Assembly: GCF_000092025.1 (NCBI RefSeq)
Contig: NC_003062.2
Span: 246,001 to 310,000, forward strand
Length of the DNA: 64,000 nt
Direction of reading: 5' to 3'
Source: Agrobacterium fabrum str. C58
GTDB lineage: Bacteria; Pseudomonadota; Alphaproteobacteria; Rhizobiales; Rhizobiaceae
Shown: positions 9,544 through 20,639 of the stretch, one piece after another
How positions within the stretch are numbered: the first letter of the stretch is position 1
Layout of the letters: every line of letters begins with the position of its first letter
The notes under the pieces: generated by a model
What the model saw: the letters and a program-made list of their open reading frames with translations, nothing else
The model's database searches: none
Told to the model about the DNA's origin: nothing
Made by a program: the position numbers and the translations under genes

Positions 9544-11967
9544 ATGAAATTCACTCTTTCCTGGCTGAAAGAGCATCTCGAAACGGATGCGACTCTGGAC
9601 GAGATTTGCGAACGGCTGACGGCGATCGGTCTTGAAGTCGAGGATGTCGATGACAAGGCGGCCTACAAGCCTTTCGTCATCGCTAAGGTCGTCTCCGCCG
9701 AAAAACATCCGGAGGCGGACCGTCTCAAGGTGCTGATGGTGGATGCGGGTGACGGCAAGCCGGTGCAGATCGTCTGCGGCGCGCCGAATGCGCGCGCCGG
9801 CCTCGTCGGCGCGCTGGCGCGTCCCGGCGTTTACGTTCCGGGCATCGATGTTACGCTTGCCGTTGGCAAGATACGCGGCGTCGAAAGCCACGGCATGATG
9901 TGCTCCGAAAAGGAGCTTAACATTTCCGACGATCACGACGGCATCATCGATCTGCCGGAAGATGCGCCTGTCGGCACGTCTTTCGCCACCTATGCCGGTC
10001 TCGACGATCCGGTCATCGAGATCAACCTGACACCCAACCGTCCGGATTGCACGTCGATCTACGGCATTGCCCGCGATCTCGCCGCTTCCGGCCTCGGCAA
10101 GCTGAAGACGAAGGCTGCGCCCTCCTTCAAGGTGGAAGGCGCAACGCCCGTCGACGTGAAGCTGGAACTGGACGATGCGGCCCTCTGCCCCGGCTTTTCC
10201 CTGCGTATCGTGCGCGGCGTCAAGAACGGCCCGAGTCCGAAATGGATGCAGCAGCGCCTGATGGCGATTGGCCTGCGTCCCATCAACGCGCTTGTTGACA
10301 TCACCAACTACATGACCTTCGATCAGGGCCGGCCGATGCACGTCTTCGACGCCGCCAAGGTCAAGGGTGATCTCACCGTGCGTCGCGCAAAAGACGGCGA
10401 GACGATCCTCGCGCTCGATCAGCGCGAATACAAGCTCGGCCCGAACAATGTCGTCATCGCCGACGAAAAGGGCCTCGAGTCCATCGGCGGCGTCATGGGC
10501 GGTGAACATTCCGGCTGCGACGAAAACACCATCGACGTGCTGATCGAATCCGCTCTCTGGGATCCGATCAACATTGCCAAGACCGGCCGTTCGCTCGGCA
10601 TCATCACCGATGCGCGTTATCGGTTCGAGCGCGGCGTCGATCCGGAATATATGGTTCCGGGTCTCGAACGCACCACCGAACTGGTTCTGGAACTTTGCGG
10701 CGGCATCGCTGGCGAAGCCAAGATCGTCGGTTACAAGGGGCATCAGCCCAAGGTCGTGGATTTTCCGCTGTCGGAAGTGAAGCGCCTGACCGGTCTCGAA
10801 GTTTCGTCGGAAGAAAGCCTCGCCATTCTCAAAGGCCTCGGTTTTGGCGTCGAAGGAACGGGCGAGCGCGTATCCGTTACCGTCCCGTCCTGGCGTCCTG
10901 ACGTCGACGGCAAGGCTGATCTGGTCGAAGAAGTCATGCGCATCCACGGCGTTGACAATATCAAGCCGGAACCGCTGGAAAACTTCGGTGCCGTCAACGG
11001 CCGTATCCTGACCACGCTGCAGATCCGCACCCGTACTGCGCGCCGTGCCTTGGCAAGCCGTGGCATGCTGGAGGCCGTCACATGGTCCTTCATCCCGGAA
11101 GCGCAGGCGAAGCTTTTTAGCGGCGGTTCGCCCGCGCTGAAACTGGCCAATCCCATCGCGGCCGACATGTCGGATATGCGGCCCTCGCTGCTGCCGGGCC
11201 TTCTCACCGCCGCCCAGCGCAATGCCGACAAGGGCCATGGCGACGTGGCGATCTTCGAGGTTTCCGGCACCTATGAGGGCGATACGCCTGAGAAGCAGCG
11301 TCGCGTTGCCGGCGGTATCCGCCGTGGCACGGCCTCGCTCGCTGGCAGCGGCCGCATGTGGTCCAACGCGGCCAAGGGTGGCGGCAAGCCGGTGGATGTC
11401 TATGATGCCAAGGCCGATGCTCTCTCGGTGCTGGAAGCCTGCGGCCTGCCCATGGCCAATGTGCAGATCGAAGCAGGCGCTCCCGCCTGGTATCACCCCG
11501 GCCGTTCCGGCACCATCAAGATGGGTCCGAAGGTCGTGCTCGGTTATTTCGGTGAGTTCCATCCCAAGACGCTGTCCGAGCTGGATGTTTCTGGCACCTA
11601 TTGCGGTTTCGAGATTTATCTCGACGCCATGCCAGAGCCGAAGAAGAAAGCGACCCGCACCAAGCCTGCACTCGAGCTTTCGCCGTTCCAGGCGGTCAAG
11701 CGCGACTTCGCTTTCGTGGTCGACAAGTCGGTGGAAGCAGGAGCCATCATCAAGGCCGCAACGAGCGCTGACCGAAAGCTGATCACCGGCGTCAACGTAT
11801 TCGACATCTTCGAAGGCGCATCGCTCGGCGAAAACCGCAAGTCGGTGGCCATCGAGGTCCAGATCCAGCCAGTCGACAAGACGCTGACCGACGAGGATTT
11901 CGAAGCCTTGACGGCCAAGATCGTTGGCAATGTCGAGAAATCGACGGGCGGCGTTCTACGCGCCTGA
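9544..11967 (+). CDS. pheT: Phenylalanyl-tRNA synthetase beta subunit
   Basis: 807 residues. Domains in order: EMAP/tRNA-binding ([30 protein letters not shown]), B3/B4 editing region ([20 protein letters not shown]), B5 ([23 protein letters not shown]), a catalytic-like domain ([31 protein letters not shown]) and a C-terminal FDX-ACB anticodon-binding domain ([16 protein letters not shown]). It provides editing and tRNA contacts for PheST. It lies 24 nt after pheS, with AAGGAGCAACGAC before the ATG. Confidence 0.97.
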
Positions 11968-11992
11968 AAGCCTGAGAGCGGATGATAGAATG

Positions 11993-12026
11993 AAAAAAGC
12001 CGCGGCAGTTGCCGCGGCTTTTCTTT
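11993..12026. terminator. Bidirectional terminator between pheT and an aldo/keto reductase
   Basis: Stem GCCGCGGC (11999-12006) / GCCGCGGC (12011-12018), loop AGTT, flanked by six A on the left and TTTTCTTTTT on the right, so it works on both strands. Confidence 0.9.
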
Positions 12027-13028
<1,002 letters not shown>

Positions 13029-13124
13029 CTGTTCGTCCTTCCATAAGGAACCGCCCGTCATCAGGGCGTGATCAGAAAATAGCGTCTCATGGCGGTAAAA
13101 ATAATCGCTGCAAATCCGCTTGGG

Positions 13125-13145
13125 TTGTTCTATCATTTAGAACAA
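13125..13145. promoter_or_regulatory. LysR-type operator overlapping the regulator's start codon
   Basis: Perfect inverted repeat TTGTTCT (13125-13131)-N7-AGAACAA (13139-13145); the last A is the first base of the LysR ATG. Place and symmetry fit autorepression plus control of the divergent reductase. Confidence 0.6.
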
Positions 13146-14035
13146 TGAACCGTGTGCAACTCTCCCAGCTGGCAGTTCTCGCCGCCGTCGCCGAAGGCCG
13201 CAGCTTCCGCAAGGCCGCCGCCGAGCTGGCCATTGCGCCTTCCGCCGTCAGCCATGCGGTATCATCTCTTGAGGCAAGCCTGGGCCTACGCCTGCTGCAT
13301 CGTACCACCCGCAGCGTTTCACCGACAGAGGAGGGCAGGCAGCTCCTAGAGACACTGGGTCCAGCGCTTGCCGACATTGATGCGGTTATCGAGACCCTTG
13401 CCGAGCATGGTGGAAGACCCGCTGGCCCCCTGCGCATCACCTTGCCGAGACTGGCCGCCGAGGATCTCATCGTGCCACGGCTGGGTGAATTCCTCCGACT
13501 TTATCCCGATATTTCCCTCGAAATCTCAACGGATGATCGCTTCGAAGACATTGTCGCGAAGGGTTTCGATGCCGGTCTGCGTCTCGGAGAACATCTCGAT
13601 GCGGATATGATTGCGGTGAAGGCGAGCGGCGCATGGCGCGGGGCGATCGTCGGCGCTCCCGCCTATTTCGCGGAAAATGCACCGCCGCGCGAGCCAAGAG
13701 ATCTCATCCGCCATCGCTGTATTCGCCGGCGCTTCTCCAGTGGCCTGATCTATCGCTGGGAACTGGAGAAAAACGGCAAGCCACTGGTGGTTGATGTTCA
13801 AGGGCCGCTGATCCTGTCGGACCAGAGCCTCATTCGTCGGGCGGCAATCGACGGCGCAGGGCTCGCCTTTGTTTTCGAGCAGCGCGTTGAGGAAGATATC
13901 GCGGAAGGCCGGCTCATCCGCGTGCTGGAAGACTGGTGCGCACCCTTCGACGGCTTTTATATTTATTATCCCTCGCGCCGGCAGATGCGCCCGGCGCTGA
14001 GGGCCTTCGTGGATTTCTTCCGCTTCCGCGGTTGA
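13145..14035 (+). CDS. LysR-family transcriptional regulator
   Basis: 296 residues. The N-terminal winged HTH (LAVLAAVAEGRSFRKAAAELAIAPSAVSHAVSSLE) is followed by LysR-substrate domain segments PLRITLPRLAAEDLIVPRLGEF, FDAGLRLGEHLDADM and GAGLAFVFEQRVEEDI. This subgroup (AaeR/DsdC-like) often regulates an adjacent divergent oxidoreductase, matching the reductase at 12027-13028. Start ATG 13145 places the helix-turn-helix at the expected distance from the N-terminus. Confidence 0.9.
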   Translation: MNRVQLSQLAVLAAVAEGRSFRKAAAELAIAPSAVSHAVSSLEASLGLRLLHRTTRSVSPTEEGRQLLETLGPALADIDAVIETLAEHGGRPAGPLRITLPRLAAEDLIVPRLGEFLRLYPDISLEISTDDRFEDIVAKGFDAGLRLGEHLDADMIAVKASGAWRGAIVGAPAYFAENAPPREPRDLIRHRCIRRRFSSGLIYRWELEKNGKPLVVDVQGPLILSDQSLIRRAAIDGAGLAFVFEQRVEEDIAEGRLIRVLEDWCAPFDGFYIYYPSRRQMRPALRAFVDFFRFRG

Positions 14036-14479
14036 TCAGAACGTGATGCGATAGCGGATATGCCCGTCGCTCTTCACGTAGTTGTCGTAAAGCTTCTGGG
14101 CGCGGTGATTGCCTTCGTCGGTGTTCCAGTAAAGCCGCGACCAGCCCCTATCCTTGCAAATAGTGATCAGGTCGTCCATCAGCGCCCGGCCCGTTCCCTT
14201 CCCGCGGATCGTGCCATCGACAAACAGATCTTCCAGATAGCAGTCCGGTGTCTTCACCCAGGTGGAATCATGGAAATGGTGGATGGCGAAACCGGCCATT
14301 CGCTCACCGAGCATGGCCACGCGCATGGAAACGCGGGATGTGGGATCGAGGATACGCGCCCAAGTGTGTTCCGTCACATCCTCGGCAAGATCGACCTTGT
14401 AAAAGGCAAGGTAATCGTTCCAGAGGCGCAGCCATTCCGCCCGGTCAGCGGGCTTTGTGTCGCGAATTGTGAGTTCCAT
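14036..14479 (-). CDS. GNAT-family N-acetyltransferase
   Basis: 147 residues with a GNAT fold: beta4 around CYLEDLFVDGTIRGKGTGRALMDDLI contains the acetyl-CoA loop (RGKGTG), and WSRLYWNTDEGNHRAQKLYDNY is the usual motif B. The acceptor is unknown; small proteins of this kind acetylate amines or antibiotics. The ATG lies one base after the stop of the upstream aldo/keto reductase, so the two genes form a tightly coupled pair. Confidence 0.88.
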   Translation of the reverse strand: MELTIRDTKPADRAEWLRLWNDYLAFYKVDLAEDVTEHTWARILDPTSRVSMRVAMLGERMAGFAIHHFHDSTWVKTPDCYLEDLFVDGTIRGKGTGRALMDDLITICKDRGWSRLYWNTDEGNHRAQKLYDNYVKSDGHIRYRITF

Positions 14480-14480
14480 C

Positions 14481-15431
14481 TTATGCGCCTGCCTTGTCGA
14501 GAAGGGTCATCATCTCATCCGTCAGCTTCAGATCGACGGCGCGTTTGAAGCTTTCAAGCTGCGACAGGCTTGTGGCGCTCGCGATTGGCGCCGTCACCGC
14601 TTTTTTCCGCAACAGCCAGGCCAGCGCGATATCCGCGAGCTTGGCCCCGGTCTGTACTGCCACAGCATCCATGGCGCCCAAAACGGCAAGACCCCGTGTG
14701 TTGACATAGTCGCCGACGCGATAGCTGCGGGCGACGCCTTCCGTATCGGCCTTGGCGCGATATTTCCCGGTCAGGAAACCAGCGGCGAGGCTGTAATAAT
14801 TGATGACGCCGATCTCTTCCTTGACGCAAAGGTCAGCAATAGGACCTTCAAAATCCGCGCGGTTATAGAGGTTATATTCGGGCTGCAGCACATCATAACG
14901 CGGAAGATTATTCTTCGTGGCCACGTCCAGCGCCTCCTGAAGTTGGCTCGCGGAATAGTTGGAGCAGCCGATGGCGCGGATTTTTCCCTGTTCCTTCAGT
15001 TTTGCGAAGGCGGCAAGCGTCTCTTCCAGCGGCACTTCAGGATCGGGTTTATGGGCGAGATAAAGGTCGATATAGTCGGTTTGCAGCCGCTTCAGCGAGG
15101 CTTCGACAGCTTCCGCGATCCACTTGGCGCTGAGGCCGGTCTTCTGGCCGCGATTGTCGAAACCGACCTTGGTGACGATAACGGCATCCTCGCGCTTCAC
15201 GCTCGATTGCTTAAGCCATTTGCCGATGATCGCCTCGGATTCGCCGCCCACATGCCCGTCCACCCAGGCGGAATAGACATCCGCGGTGTCGATGGCGTTG
15301 AACCCGACGTCGAAAAATGCATCGAGCAGGGCAAACGAAGTCTTTTCATCCGCTGTCCAGCCGAACACGTTGCCACCGAAGACGATCGGCGCGATGGAGA
15401 GGCCGGTGCGGCCAAGGCTTCGTTTTTCCAC
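14481..15431 (-). CDS. Aldo/keto reductase (GTG start)
   Basis: 316 residues. Tetrad: Asp/Tyr in NAIDTADVYSAW, Lys in AVIVTKVGF, His in LYLAHKPDPEVPLEE. NADP-binding end: APIASATSLSQLESFK. Unrelated in detail to the reductase at 12027-13028, it is closer to the YajO/Gpr69A group. The start is taken as GTG 15431 because AGGAGC stands about 6 nt upstream and the protein then begins VEKRSLGRTGLSIAPIVFGG, as relatives do; the open frame extends to 15509. It is translated just ahead of the GNAT gene. Confidence 0.88.
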   Translation of the reverse strand: MEKRSLGRTGLSIAPIVFGGNVFGWTADEKTSFALLDAFFDVGFNAIDTADVYSAWVDGHVGGESEAIIGKWLKQSSVKREDAVIVTKVGFDNRGQKTGLSAKWIAEAVEASLKRLQTDYIDLYLAHKPDPEVPLEETLAAFAKLKEQGKIRAIGCSNYSASQLQEALDVATKNNLPRYDVLQPEYNLYNRADFEGPIADLCVKEEIGVINYYSLAAGFLTGKYRAKADTEGVARSYRVGDYVNTRGLAVLGAMDAVAVQTGAKLADIALAWLLRKKAVTAPIASATSLSQLESFKRAVDLKLTDEMMTLLDKAGA

Positions 15432-15539
15432 GGGAATGCTCCTGTTGCTGACTTTGCCGCAGGTTAGCAACTGCCCGCCTGCATAACCATTCAATTCCTT
15501 TGATGTCACTCATCAGCGAGCGGGTGACAGCCGGGAAAA

Positions 15540-16523
15540 TCAGGCCTGAAAGCCGCGATAATGGCTGGGCGGATAACGATTATGCTGTTGCCAGACGCGC
15601 CGCAAATGCCGGGCAGAGGCAAAGCCCGCCCGCTCGGCGATGGCTTCCATATCGAGACGGCTATTTGAAAGAATGTCACGGGCCAGATTGACCCGCATCA
15701 GGTTGACGTAATCGATGACGCTGATGCCGGTATGCTCGCGAAACAGGCGCGACAGATGCCTTTCGCTGAGTGCTGCGATATCGGCCAACCTCTCCAGCGA
15801 CCAGTCCCGCGCTGGTTCGGCCATCACCCGGTCCTGCACCCGGTGGATGGCGGGGTGCATGTGGTTGCGGCCGGTCAGCCAGGGGGAAATCTGCGGATCA
15901 TTGCCGTTGCGCCGGAGGTAAACGACCATGGTTTGGGCGATGCGCGCCGCGACGGCGAGGGATGTCAGCCGCGAAACCACATGCAGCATCAGGTCGATGC
16001 CGGTGGAGATGCCTGCGCTGGAAAAACGGTTGCCATCCTCGACAAACAGCCGGTTTTCGGCCACCTGGGACAAGGGCGCGACACGGCGGAGCGTCTCGAT
16101 GCAGTCGCTATGCGTGGTGCAGCTCCGCCCGTCGAAAAGCCCGGCCTCACCCGCCAGCAATGCGCCGGAGCAGATGGAAATGACTGTCGTGTCGAGACCC
16201 ACGACGCGGCGCAGCCATGCTGCCAATGCCTGCCGCTCCCGCCGGGTTTCCGGTTCGCTCTCGGAGCGCGAGGTGCTGCCGGAGATCAGCAGAAAGGCAT
16301 TCTCCGGCAGGGTGGCAGGCAGTGTTTCAAGCCCGCAAATGCCAAGGCCGATCGAGGACTGCTGCTTTTCCTGTGCTGCGATGTAGCGGCAGTCGAAAAA
16401 AACATCGTTCTGCTCGTTATTGGCATAGCGGATCACCTGCAATGGCCCGGCAATATCGAGCAGCAACGCGTGCGGCGGCACAAGCGTATAAAAGGGAATG
16501 ACGCGTGTGCCGCCTTTATCCAT
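15540..16523 (-). CDS. GlxA-family regulator (DJ-1/PfpI domain plus AraC HTH)
   Basis: 327 residues. Residues about 8-180 form a DJ-1/PfpI-like amidotransferase fold with the elbow ICSGALLAGEAGLFDGRSCTTH; the C-terminal 100 residues are an AraC double HTH (LERLADIAALSERHLSRLFREHTG, AIAERAGFASARHLRRVWQQ). Such regulators often control metabolism of quaternary amines or amides. Its ATG overlaps the stop of the isochorismatase-like gene by one base, so the pair is co-expressed and functionally linked. Confidence 0.9.
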   Translation of the reverse strand: MDKGGTRVIPFYTLVPPHALLLDIAGPLQVIRYANNEQNDVFFDCRYIAAQEKQQSSIGLGICGLETLPATLPENAFLLISGSTSRSESEPETRRERQALAAWLRRVVGLDTTVISICSGALLAGEAGLFDGRSCTTHSDCIETLRRVAPLSQVAENRLFVEDGNRFSSAGISTGIDLMLHVVSRLTSLAVAARIAQTMVVYLRRNGNDPQISPWLTGRNHMHPAIHRVQDRVMAEPARDWSLERLADIAALSERHLSRLFREHTGISVIDYVNLMRVNLARDILSNSRLDMEAIAERAGFASARHLRRVWQQHNRYPPSHYRGFQA

Positions 16524-17083
16524 CAGGCTGCCGCCTTCAGCGGTGCAAGTGCCTCGCTCACAGTGGCGATGCGCGCGAAGCGGCCGGCCAGCACCAGCTC
16601 GGTCCGCTTGCGGATGTCATCCGCGCTGAACACCGTGCCGGAGGGATGCGTCATCGGAAAGGTCAGCGTCGCCTCGGTGATGTAATCGACGCTATATCCG
16701 AGATCGGATGCGTGCCGGGTGGTGGTTTCGCAGCATTGCTCAGTGCGGATGCCGGAAACGATCAGCCGGTTTATGCCTCTCTGCGTCAGCCAGATCTCGA
16801 GACCGGTGCCGGCGAAGGCCGAGTGCCGGCTCTTGTGAAAGGTGACATCAGGGGTAATCCGCACACCCTCCAGCGCGCGGATATAACCGCTGTCTTTCGA
16901 GAAGGCCCGGTCGCCATCGACATGGAAGATTTGCACGACGGGGATTCCCGCTGCCTTGGCGCCGTCGATCAGTGCCTGCTGCTTCTCCAGATAGGCGGCA
17001 AGCCCGCTTTCCTCGAAATAGGGGGCATGCCGAAAGGATTCCTGAACGTCGATGACGAGAAGTGCGGTGTTGGACGAGGACAT
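16523..17083 (-). CDS. Isochorismatase-family cysteine hydrolase
   Basis: 186 residues. The triad is Asp in LLVIDVQESF, Lys in FHKSRHSAF and Cys in GIRTEQCCETTTR. The family splits isochorismate, nicotinamide or N-carbamoyl compounds; the GIRTEQC form points to an amidase-like hydrolase rather than true isochorismatase. Start at 17083 (TGGAG, 9 nt spacing); a start at 17116 behind AAGGAG is nearly as good and adds 11 residues. It forms an operon with the GlxA regulator and is divergent from the Gfo/Idh gene. Confidence 0.85.
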   Translation of the reverse strand: MSSSNTALLVIDVQESFRHAPYFEESGLAAYLEKQQALIDGAKAAGIPVVQIFHVDGDRAFSKDSGYIRALEGVRITPDVTFHKSRHSAFAGTGLEIWLTQRGINRLIVSGIRTEQCCETTTRHASDLGYSVDYITEATLTFPMTHPSGTVFSADDIRKRTELVLAGRFARIATVSEALAPLKAAA

Positions 17084-17263
17084 TTTATGATTCTCCAGTG
17101 TGGTCATGGGTAGCATAATTCTCCTTCTCCTATGCGGATAAAAGCAAAAAAACCGACAAAGGGAGGACAAATCCGGCCATACCTTATCTCGTTGCCTGCC
17201 GGCGGCTTGCCAGCTCCTGCGATGGTGATAAGTTTCCGGCAAATGGCAGAGTGGGAGAATGGA

Positions 17264-18247
17264 ATGCTGCGCTTCGGAATAATCTCAACGGCGAAAATCG
17301 CTCAGGATCACGTCATTCCGGCGATACAGGATGCGGAAAACTGCGTGGTCAGTGCCATCGCCAGCCGCGATCACGCCAGAGCGCGCGCGGTTGCCGAGCG
17401 TTTTTCCGTGCCTCATGCCTTCGGTTCCTATGAGGAGATGCTCGCATCGGATGTGATCGATGCGGTCTATATTCCGCTTCCCACCGCGCAACATGTGGAG
17501 TGGACGATCAAGGCCGCCAATGCCGGCAAACATGTTCTCTGCGAAAAGCCGATTGCGTTGAAGGCAGAAGAGATCGATACGCTCATCGCTGCGAGGGACC
17601 GCAATGGTGTCATCGTGTCCGAGGCTTTCATGGTCACCTATTCCCCTGTTTGGGCCAAGGTGAAGGAATTGCTGGCGTCGGGCGCCATCGGTACACTGAA
17701 ACATGTGCAGGGCGCTTTCAGCTATTTCAATCGGGATCCCGGCAATATGCGCAATATTCCCGAATTGGGTGGTGGGGCGCTGCCTGATATCGGCGTCTAC
17801 CCGACCATCGTTACCCGCTTCGCCACCGGCGCCGAGCCCAGGCGCGTGCAGGCCACGGTGGAGCGTGACAGGGAATTCGGCACCGATATCTATTCCAGCG
17901 TCCGGGCCGATTTCGGCACGTTCGAGCTGAGCTTCTATCTGGCAACCCAGCTTGCCTCCCGTCAGCTCATGGTCTTCCACGGCACCGATGGCTACATCGA
18001 GGTCAAATCTCCGTTCAACGCCAATCGCTGGGGGGCTGAGGAAATCGAACTGACCAATCAGGCCCATAACCAGTCGCAGGTCTTCCGGTTTCAGGATAGC
18101 CGTCAGTACAAGCTCGAGGCGGAGGCCTTTGCCCGTGCGGTGAGAGGCGAGGGAGAGGTCGTTACTTTGGAAAATTCGAGGAAGAACCAGCTTTTCATCG
18201 ACGCCATCTACCGCGCGGCGGAAAAGGATGGTTGGGAAACGGTTTAA
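17264..18247 (+). CDS. Gfo/Idh/MocA-family oxidoreductase
   Basis: 327 residues. N-terminal Rossmann fold: [20 protein letters not shown], then [31 protein letters not shown], where EKP carries the catalytic Lys. The C-terminal domain has [18 protein letters not shown]. Close types are NAD(P)-dependent sugar dehydrogenases such as D-xylose dehydrogenase; the exact sugar is not known. Start ATG 17264 has GGGAG 6 nt upstream. Its last 4 bases overlap the convergent small membrane gene. Confidence 0.88.
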   Translation: MLRFGIISTAKIAQDHVIPAIQDAENCVVSAIASRDHARARAVAERFSVPHAFGSYEEMLASDVIDAVYIPLPTAQHVEWTIKAANAGKHVLCEKPIALKAEEIDTLIAARDRNGVIVSEAFMVTYSPVWAKVKELLASGAIGTLKHVQGAFSYFNRDPGNMRNIPELGGGALPDIGVYPTIVTRFATGAEPRRVQATVERDREFGTDIYSSVRADFGTFELSFYLATQLASRQLMVFHGTDGYIEVKSPFNANRWGAEEIELTNQAHNQSQVFRFQDSRQYKLEAEAFARAVRGEGEVVTLENSRKNQLFIDAIYRAAEKDGWETV

Positions 18248-18597
18248 GTCCGCTGTTTTTGCAGCCGAAAATATCCGTAAAGCGCCAGGACCAATGCTGC
18301 GATCGCTGAAAGTGCGAGCGGGATGAACGGCTGCAAAAGCGGGTTGCGCCATAGCAACAGGGCAAACAGGCCGACGCCGACGATCCGGGATATGAGTGTG
18401 ACGGCATTCTTCAGAAAGCCGTTCAACTCTGCGCCATTCGAACGGTTAAGCTGCCAGCTCGTCGCAAGTCCCGCCGCCGCACCCGGTAACCGGGCCACCA
18501 GCGGATCGACGCGGAGATAGAAAATAAGCACACAGGTAACGGCAAGATCGACGGCCAATCCGCAAATTTCGGTCAGCGCGAAGTGCGGAAGTCTCAA
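18244..18597 (-). CDS. GtrA-like small membrane protein (TTG start)
   Basis: 117 residues with four hydrophobic helices. The segment [41 protein letters not shown] matches the GtrA family, thought to flip lipid-linked sugars or serve in cell-surface polysaccharide synthesis. The first usable start is TTG 18597, without a clear ribosome site, 11 nt after the upstream small membrane gene; it may depend on coupling. It is convergent with, and overlaps by 4 bp, the Gfo/Idh gene. Confidence 0.6.
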   Translation of the reverse strand: MRLPHFALTEICGLAVDLAVTCVLIFYLRVDPLVARLPGAAAGLATSWQLNRSNGAELNGFLKNAVTLISRIVGVGLFALLLWRNPLLQPFIPLALSAIAALVLALYGYFRLQKQRT

Positions 18598-18608
18598 CGG
18601 GGTGGGCT

Positions 18609-18851
18609 TTAAAGCGTCGGCTGCGTGGAGCGCGGGCGCTGCAGCACCAGAAGGCCGATCACGACACCCACGACGCCGAAATTATAACCGGCAAGCGCCA
18701 GAAGCAGCGACATCAGCGGCACGGCCGTGGAAGAAAGCACCATCGCGACACCGTAGGCGCCGATAATCATCATGCAGATGAAAACGATGCTGAAGACAGA
18801 GCGCAACGCCACTGCGGTTACGCCAAGCACTGTGGCGGTAAGAAAAATCAT
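18609..18851 (-). CDS. Small hydrophobic membrane protein, unknown function
   Basis: 80 residues, almost wholly hydrophobic, with two or three predicted membrane helices (VFSIVFICMMIIGAYGVAMVL and VPLMSLLLALAGYNFGVVGVV). I do not recognise a family. GAGGAGG about 8 nt before the ATG at 18851 is a convincing ribosome site. It directly precedes the GtrA-like gene, so the two may act together in the membrane. Confidence 0.65.
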   Translation of the reverse strand: MIFLTATVLGVTAVALRSVFSIVFICMMIIGAYGVAMVLSSTAVPLMSLLLALAGYNFGVVGVVIGLLVLQRPRSTQPTL

Positions 18852-19040
18852 GATGCCGCCTCCTCTTTTGGTTGCCGGGTCTGGAACAAGACGTAGCGTC
18901 TCGTTCCCTAACGAACCCTTGTTTTCTCCTCCAATCCCTGTTTTGCTAACTCGTTAGTTGAGGATATGGTTTCATCGACGTTAAAATCGGTGAGCCGATG
19001 TCGGCATTTCCGAATCGACGGCTTTTGGTTACAAACGGTC

Positions 19041-20639
19041 ATGAGCGATATCTTCTCCCACACCGCCTTGAGCAATCTTGCCGAATTTTCGGTGTCCGAA
19101 CTGTCGGGTTCCATCAAACGCACGGTGGAGACGGCTTTCGAGCAGGTGCGGGTGCGCGGCGAGATTTCCGGTTATCGTGGCCCGCATTCTTCCGGCCACG
19201 CCTATTTCTCGCTGAAGGATGATCGTGCCCGTATCGACGCGGTGATCTGGAAGGGCACGTTTTCACGGCTGAAGTTCCGCCCGGAAGAGGGGATGGAAGT
19301 GATCGCCACCGGCAAGATCACCACCTTCCCCGGCTCTTCGAAATACCAGATCGTCATCGAAAGCCTGGAGCCTGCCGGTGCCGGCGCGCTGATGGCGCTT
19401 CTGGAAGATCGCCGCCGGCGGCTGGCGGCAGAGGGGCTTTTTGATTCGGCCCGCAAGCGTCCCCTGCCATTCATGCCGCGTGTCATCGGCGTCGTCACTT
19501 CGCCCACGGGTGCGGTCATTCGCGATATTCTTCACCGTATCTCGGATCGGTTTCCGGTCCACGTCGTCGTCTGGCCGGTCAAGGTGCAGGGCGAAGGCTC
19601 GGGCGAGGAGGTGGCGAACGCCATTCGCGGTTTTAATGCGCTGAAGCCCGGTGGCGACATTGCCCGTCCCGACGTGCTGATCGTCGCGCGCGGGGGCGGC
19701 AGCCTGGAAGACCTCTGGAGCTTCAACGACGAAATCGTCGTGCGCGCGGCAGCTGAGAGCGAAATCCCGCTGATTTCTGCCGTCGGACACGAGACCGATA
19801 CGACATTGATCGATTATGCCGCTGATGTGCGCGCGCCGACGCCGACAGGCGCTGCCGAAATGGCGGTGCCGGTACGGGCGGAACTCGAAGCGCAGCTTTC
19901 CGGTCTCGCTGCCCGCCTTTCCGGTTCGGTCTCGCGGCAAATGGACAATCGCCGCCAGGGCGTGCGCGCTTTGGTGCGCGCTTTGCCGTCGCTCGATCAA
20001 CTTCTGGCCCTGCCGCGCCGCCGTTTCGATGAGGCTGCGAGTGGTCTTGGGCGTGGATTGGAATTGACGACGCTGAACAAGCGCCGCGCTTTCGAACGTT
20101 CCGCCTCGGGACTGAGACCGGAAACCCTGCTGAACGGCCTCAAACACCATAGGCAGCGCATCACCGAGCGTATGCACCGGGCCGAGACCCTGGTGGAGCG
20201 CCGTCTGTTGCAGGGCAAAGGCCGGGTTGATTCATTCGATTCCGCGCTGCGTTCGCTTCCTGCCCGCCTGCTTGGCCAGCTGGAACGGCAGAAGGAACGG
20301 GTCGTCACCGCAGCACGCCGGGCCGATACAGCGGTGCTGCACCGCATGGCGCAGAACCGTTCCGGTCTCGCCGCTCATGATCGTATCCTGCAATCTCTGT
20401 CCTACAAGAACGTGCTGAATCGCGGTTATGCCGTGATCCGTGACGAAGAGAACCGGCCGCTGACCCGTGCCGCCGCCATTGCCTCAGGCGCTGCGGTCTC
20501 GATGGAATTTGCCGATGGTCGCGTTTCTGCCATCACGACGGGAGAGGGGACACCCGCCCCGGAGACCGCCGCCGCGCCAAAAAAGAAGCCGGCGAAACCG
20601 GCTTCTTCTGACCCGGGTAATCAGGGCAACCTGTTCTGA
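19041..20639 (+). CDS. xseA: Exodeoxyribonuclease VII large subunit
   Basis: 532 residues. An N-terminal OB fold ([42 protein letters not shown]) leads to the catalytic core: [36 protein letters not shown] and [29 protein letters not shown] long coiled-coil C-terminal region follows. With XseB it degrades single-stranded DNA. Start ATG 19041 gives the normal N-terminus [18 protein letters not shown]; an ATG 25 codons earlier lacks similarity. The last 20 codons carry a hairpin that serves the opposite strand. xseB is not in the window. Confidence 0.94.
   Translation: MSDIFSHTALSNLAEFSVSELSGSIKRTVETAFEQVRVRGEISGYRGPHSSGHAYFSLKDDRARIDAVIWKGTFSRLKFRPEEGMEVIATGKITTFPGSSKYQIVIESLEPAGAGALMALLEDRRRRLAAEGLFDSARKRPLPFMPRVIGVVTSPTGAVIRDILHRISDRFPVHVVVWPVKVQGEGSGEEVANAIRGFNALKPGGDIARPDVLIVARGGGSLEDLWSFNDEIVVRAAAESEIPLISAVGHETDTTLIDYAADVRAPTPTGAAEMAVPVRAELEAQLSGLAARLSGSVSRQMDNRRQGVRALVRALPSLDQLLALPRRRFDEAASGLGRGLELTTLNKRRAFERSASGLRPETLLNGLKHHRQRITERMHRAETLVERRLLQGKGRVDSFDSALRSLPARLLGQLERQKERVVTAARRADTAVLHRMAQNRSGLAAHDRILQSLSYKNVLNRGYAVIRDEENRPLTRAAAIASGAAVSMEFADGRVSAITTGEGTPAPETAAAPKKKPAKPASSDPGNQGNLF
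20579..20607 (-). terminator. Terminator for the opposite-strand gene, embedded in the xseA coding end
   Basis: Stem AAGAAGCCGG (20583-20592) / CCGGCTTCTT (20598-20607), with A6 at 20579-20584. Read on the minus strand this is a GC-rich hairpin followed by T6, just past the stop of the enolase-superfamily gene (20640). On the plus strand it encodes [10 protein letters not shown] of XseA. Confidence 0.85.

Noticed and set aside
8410..11562. Very long minus-strand open frame (about 1050 codons) opposite pheS/pheT
   Set aside because: The plus strand encodes recognisable pheS and pheT. The opposite frame is a low-complexity His/Asp/Arg-rich shadow caused by high G+C codon use and has no family features.
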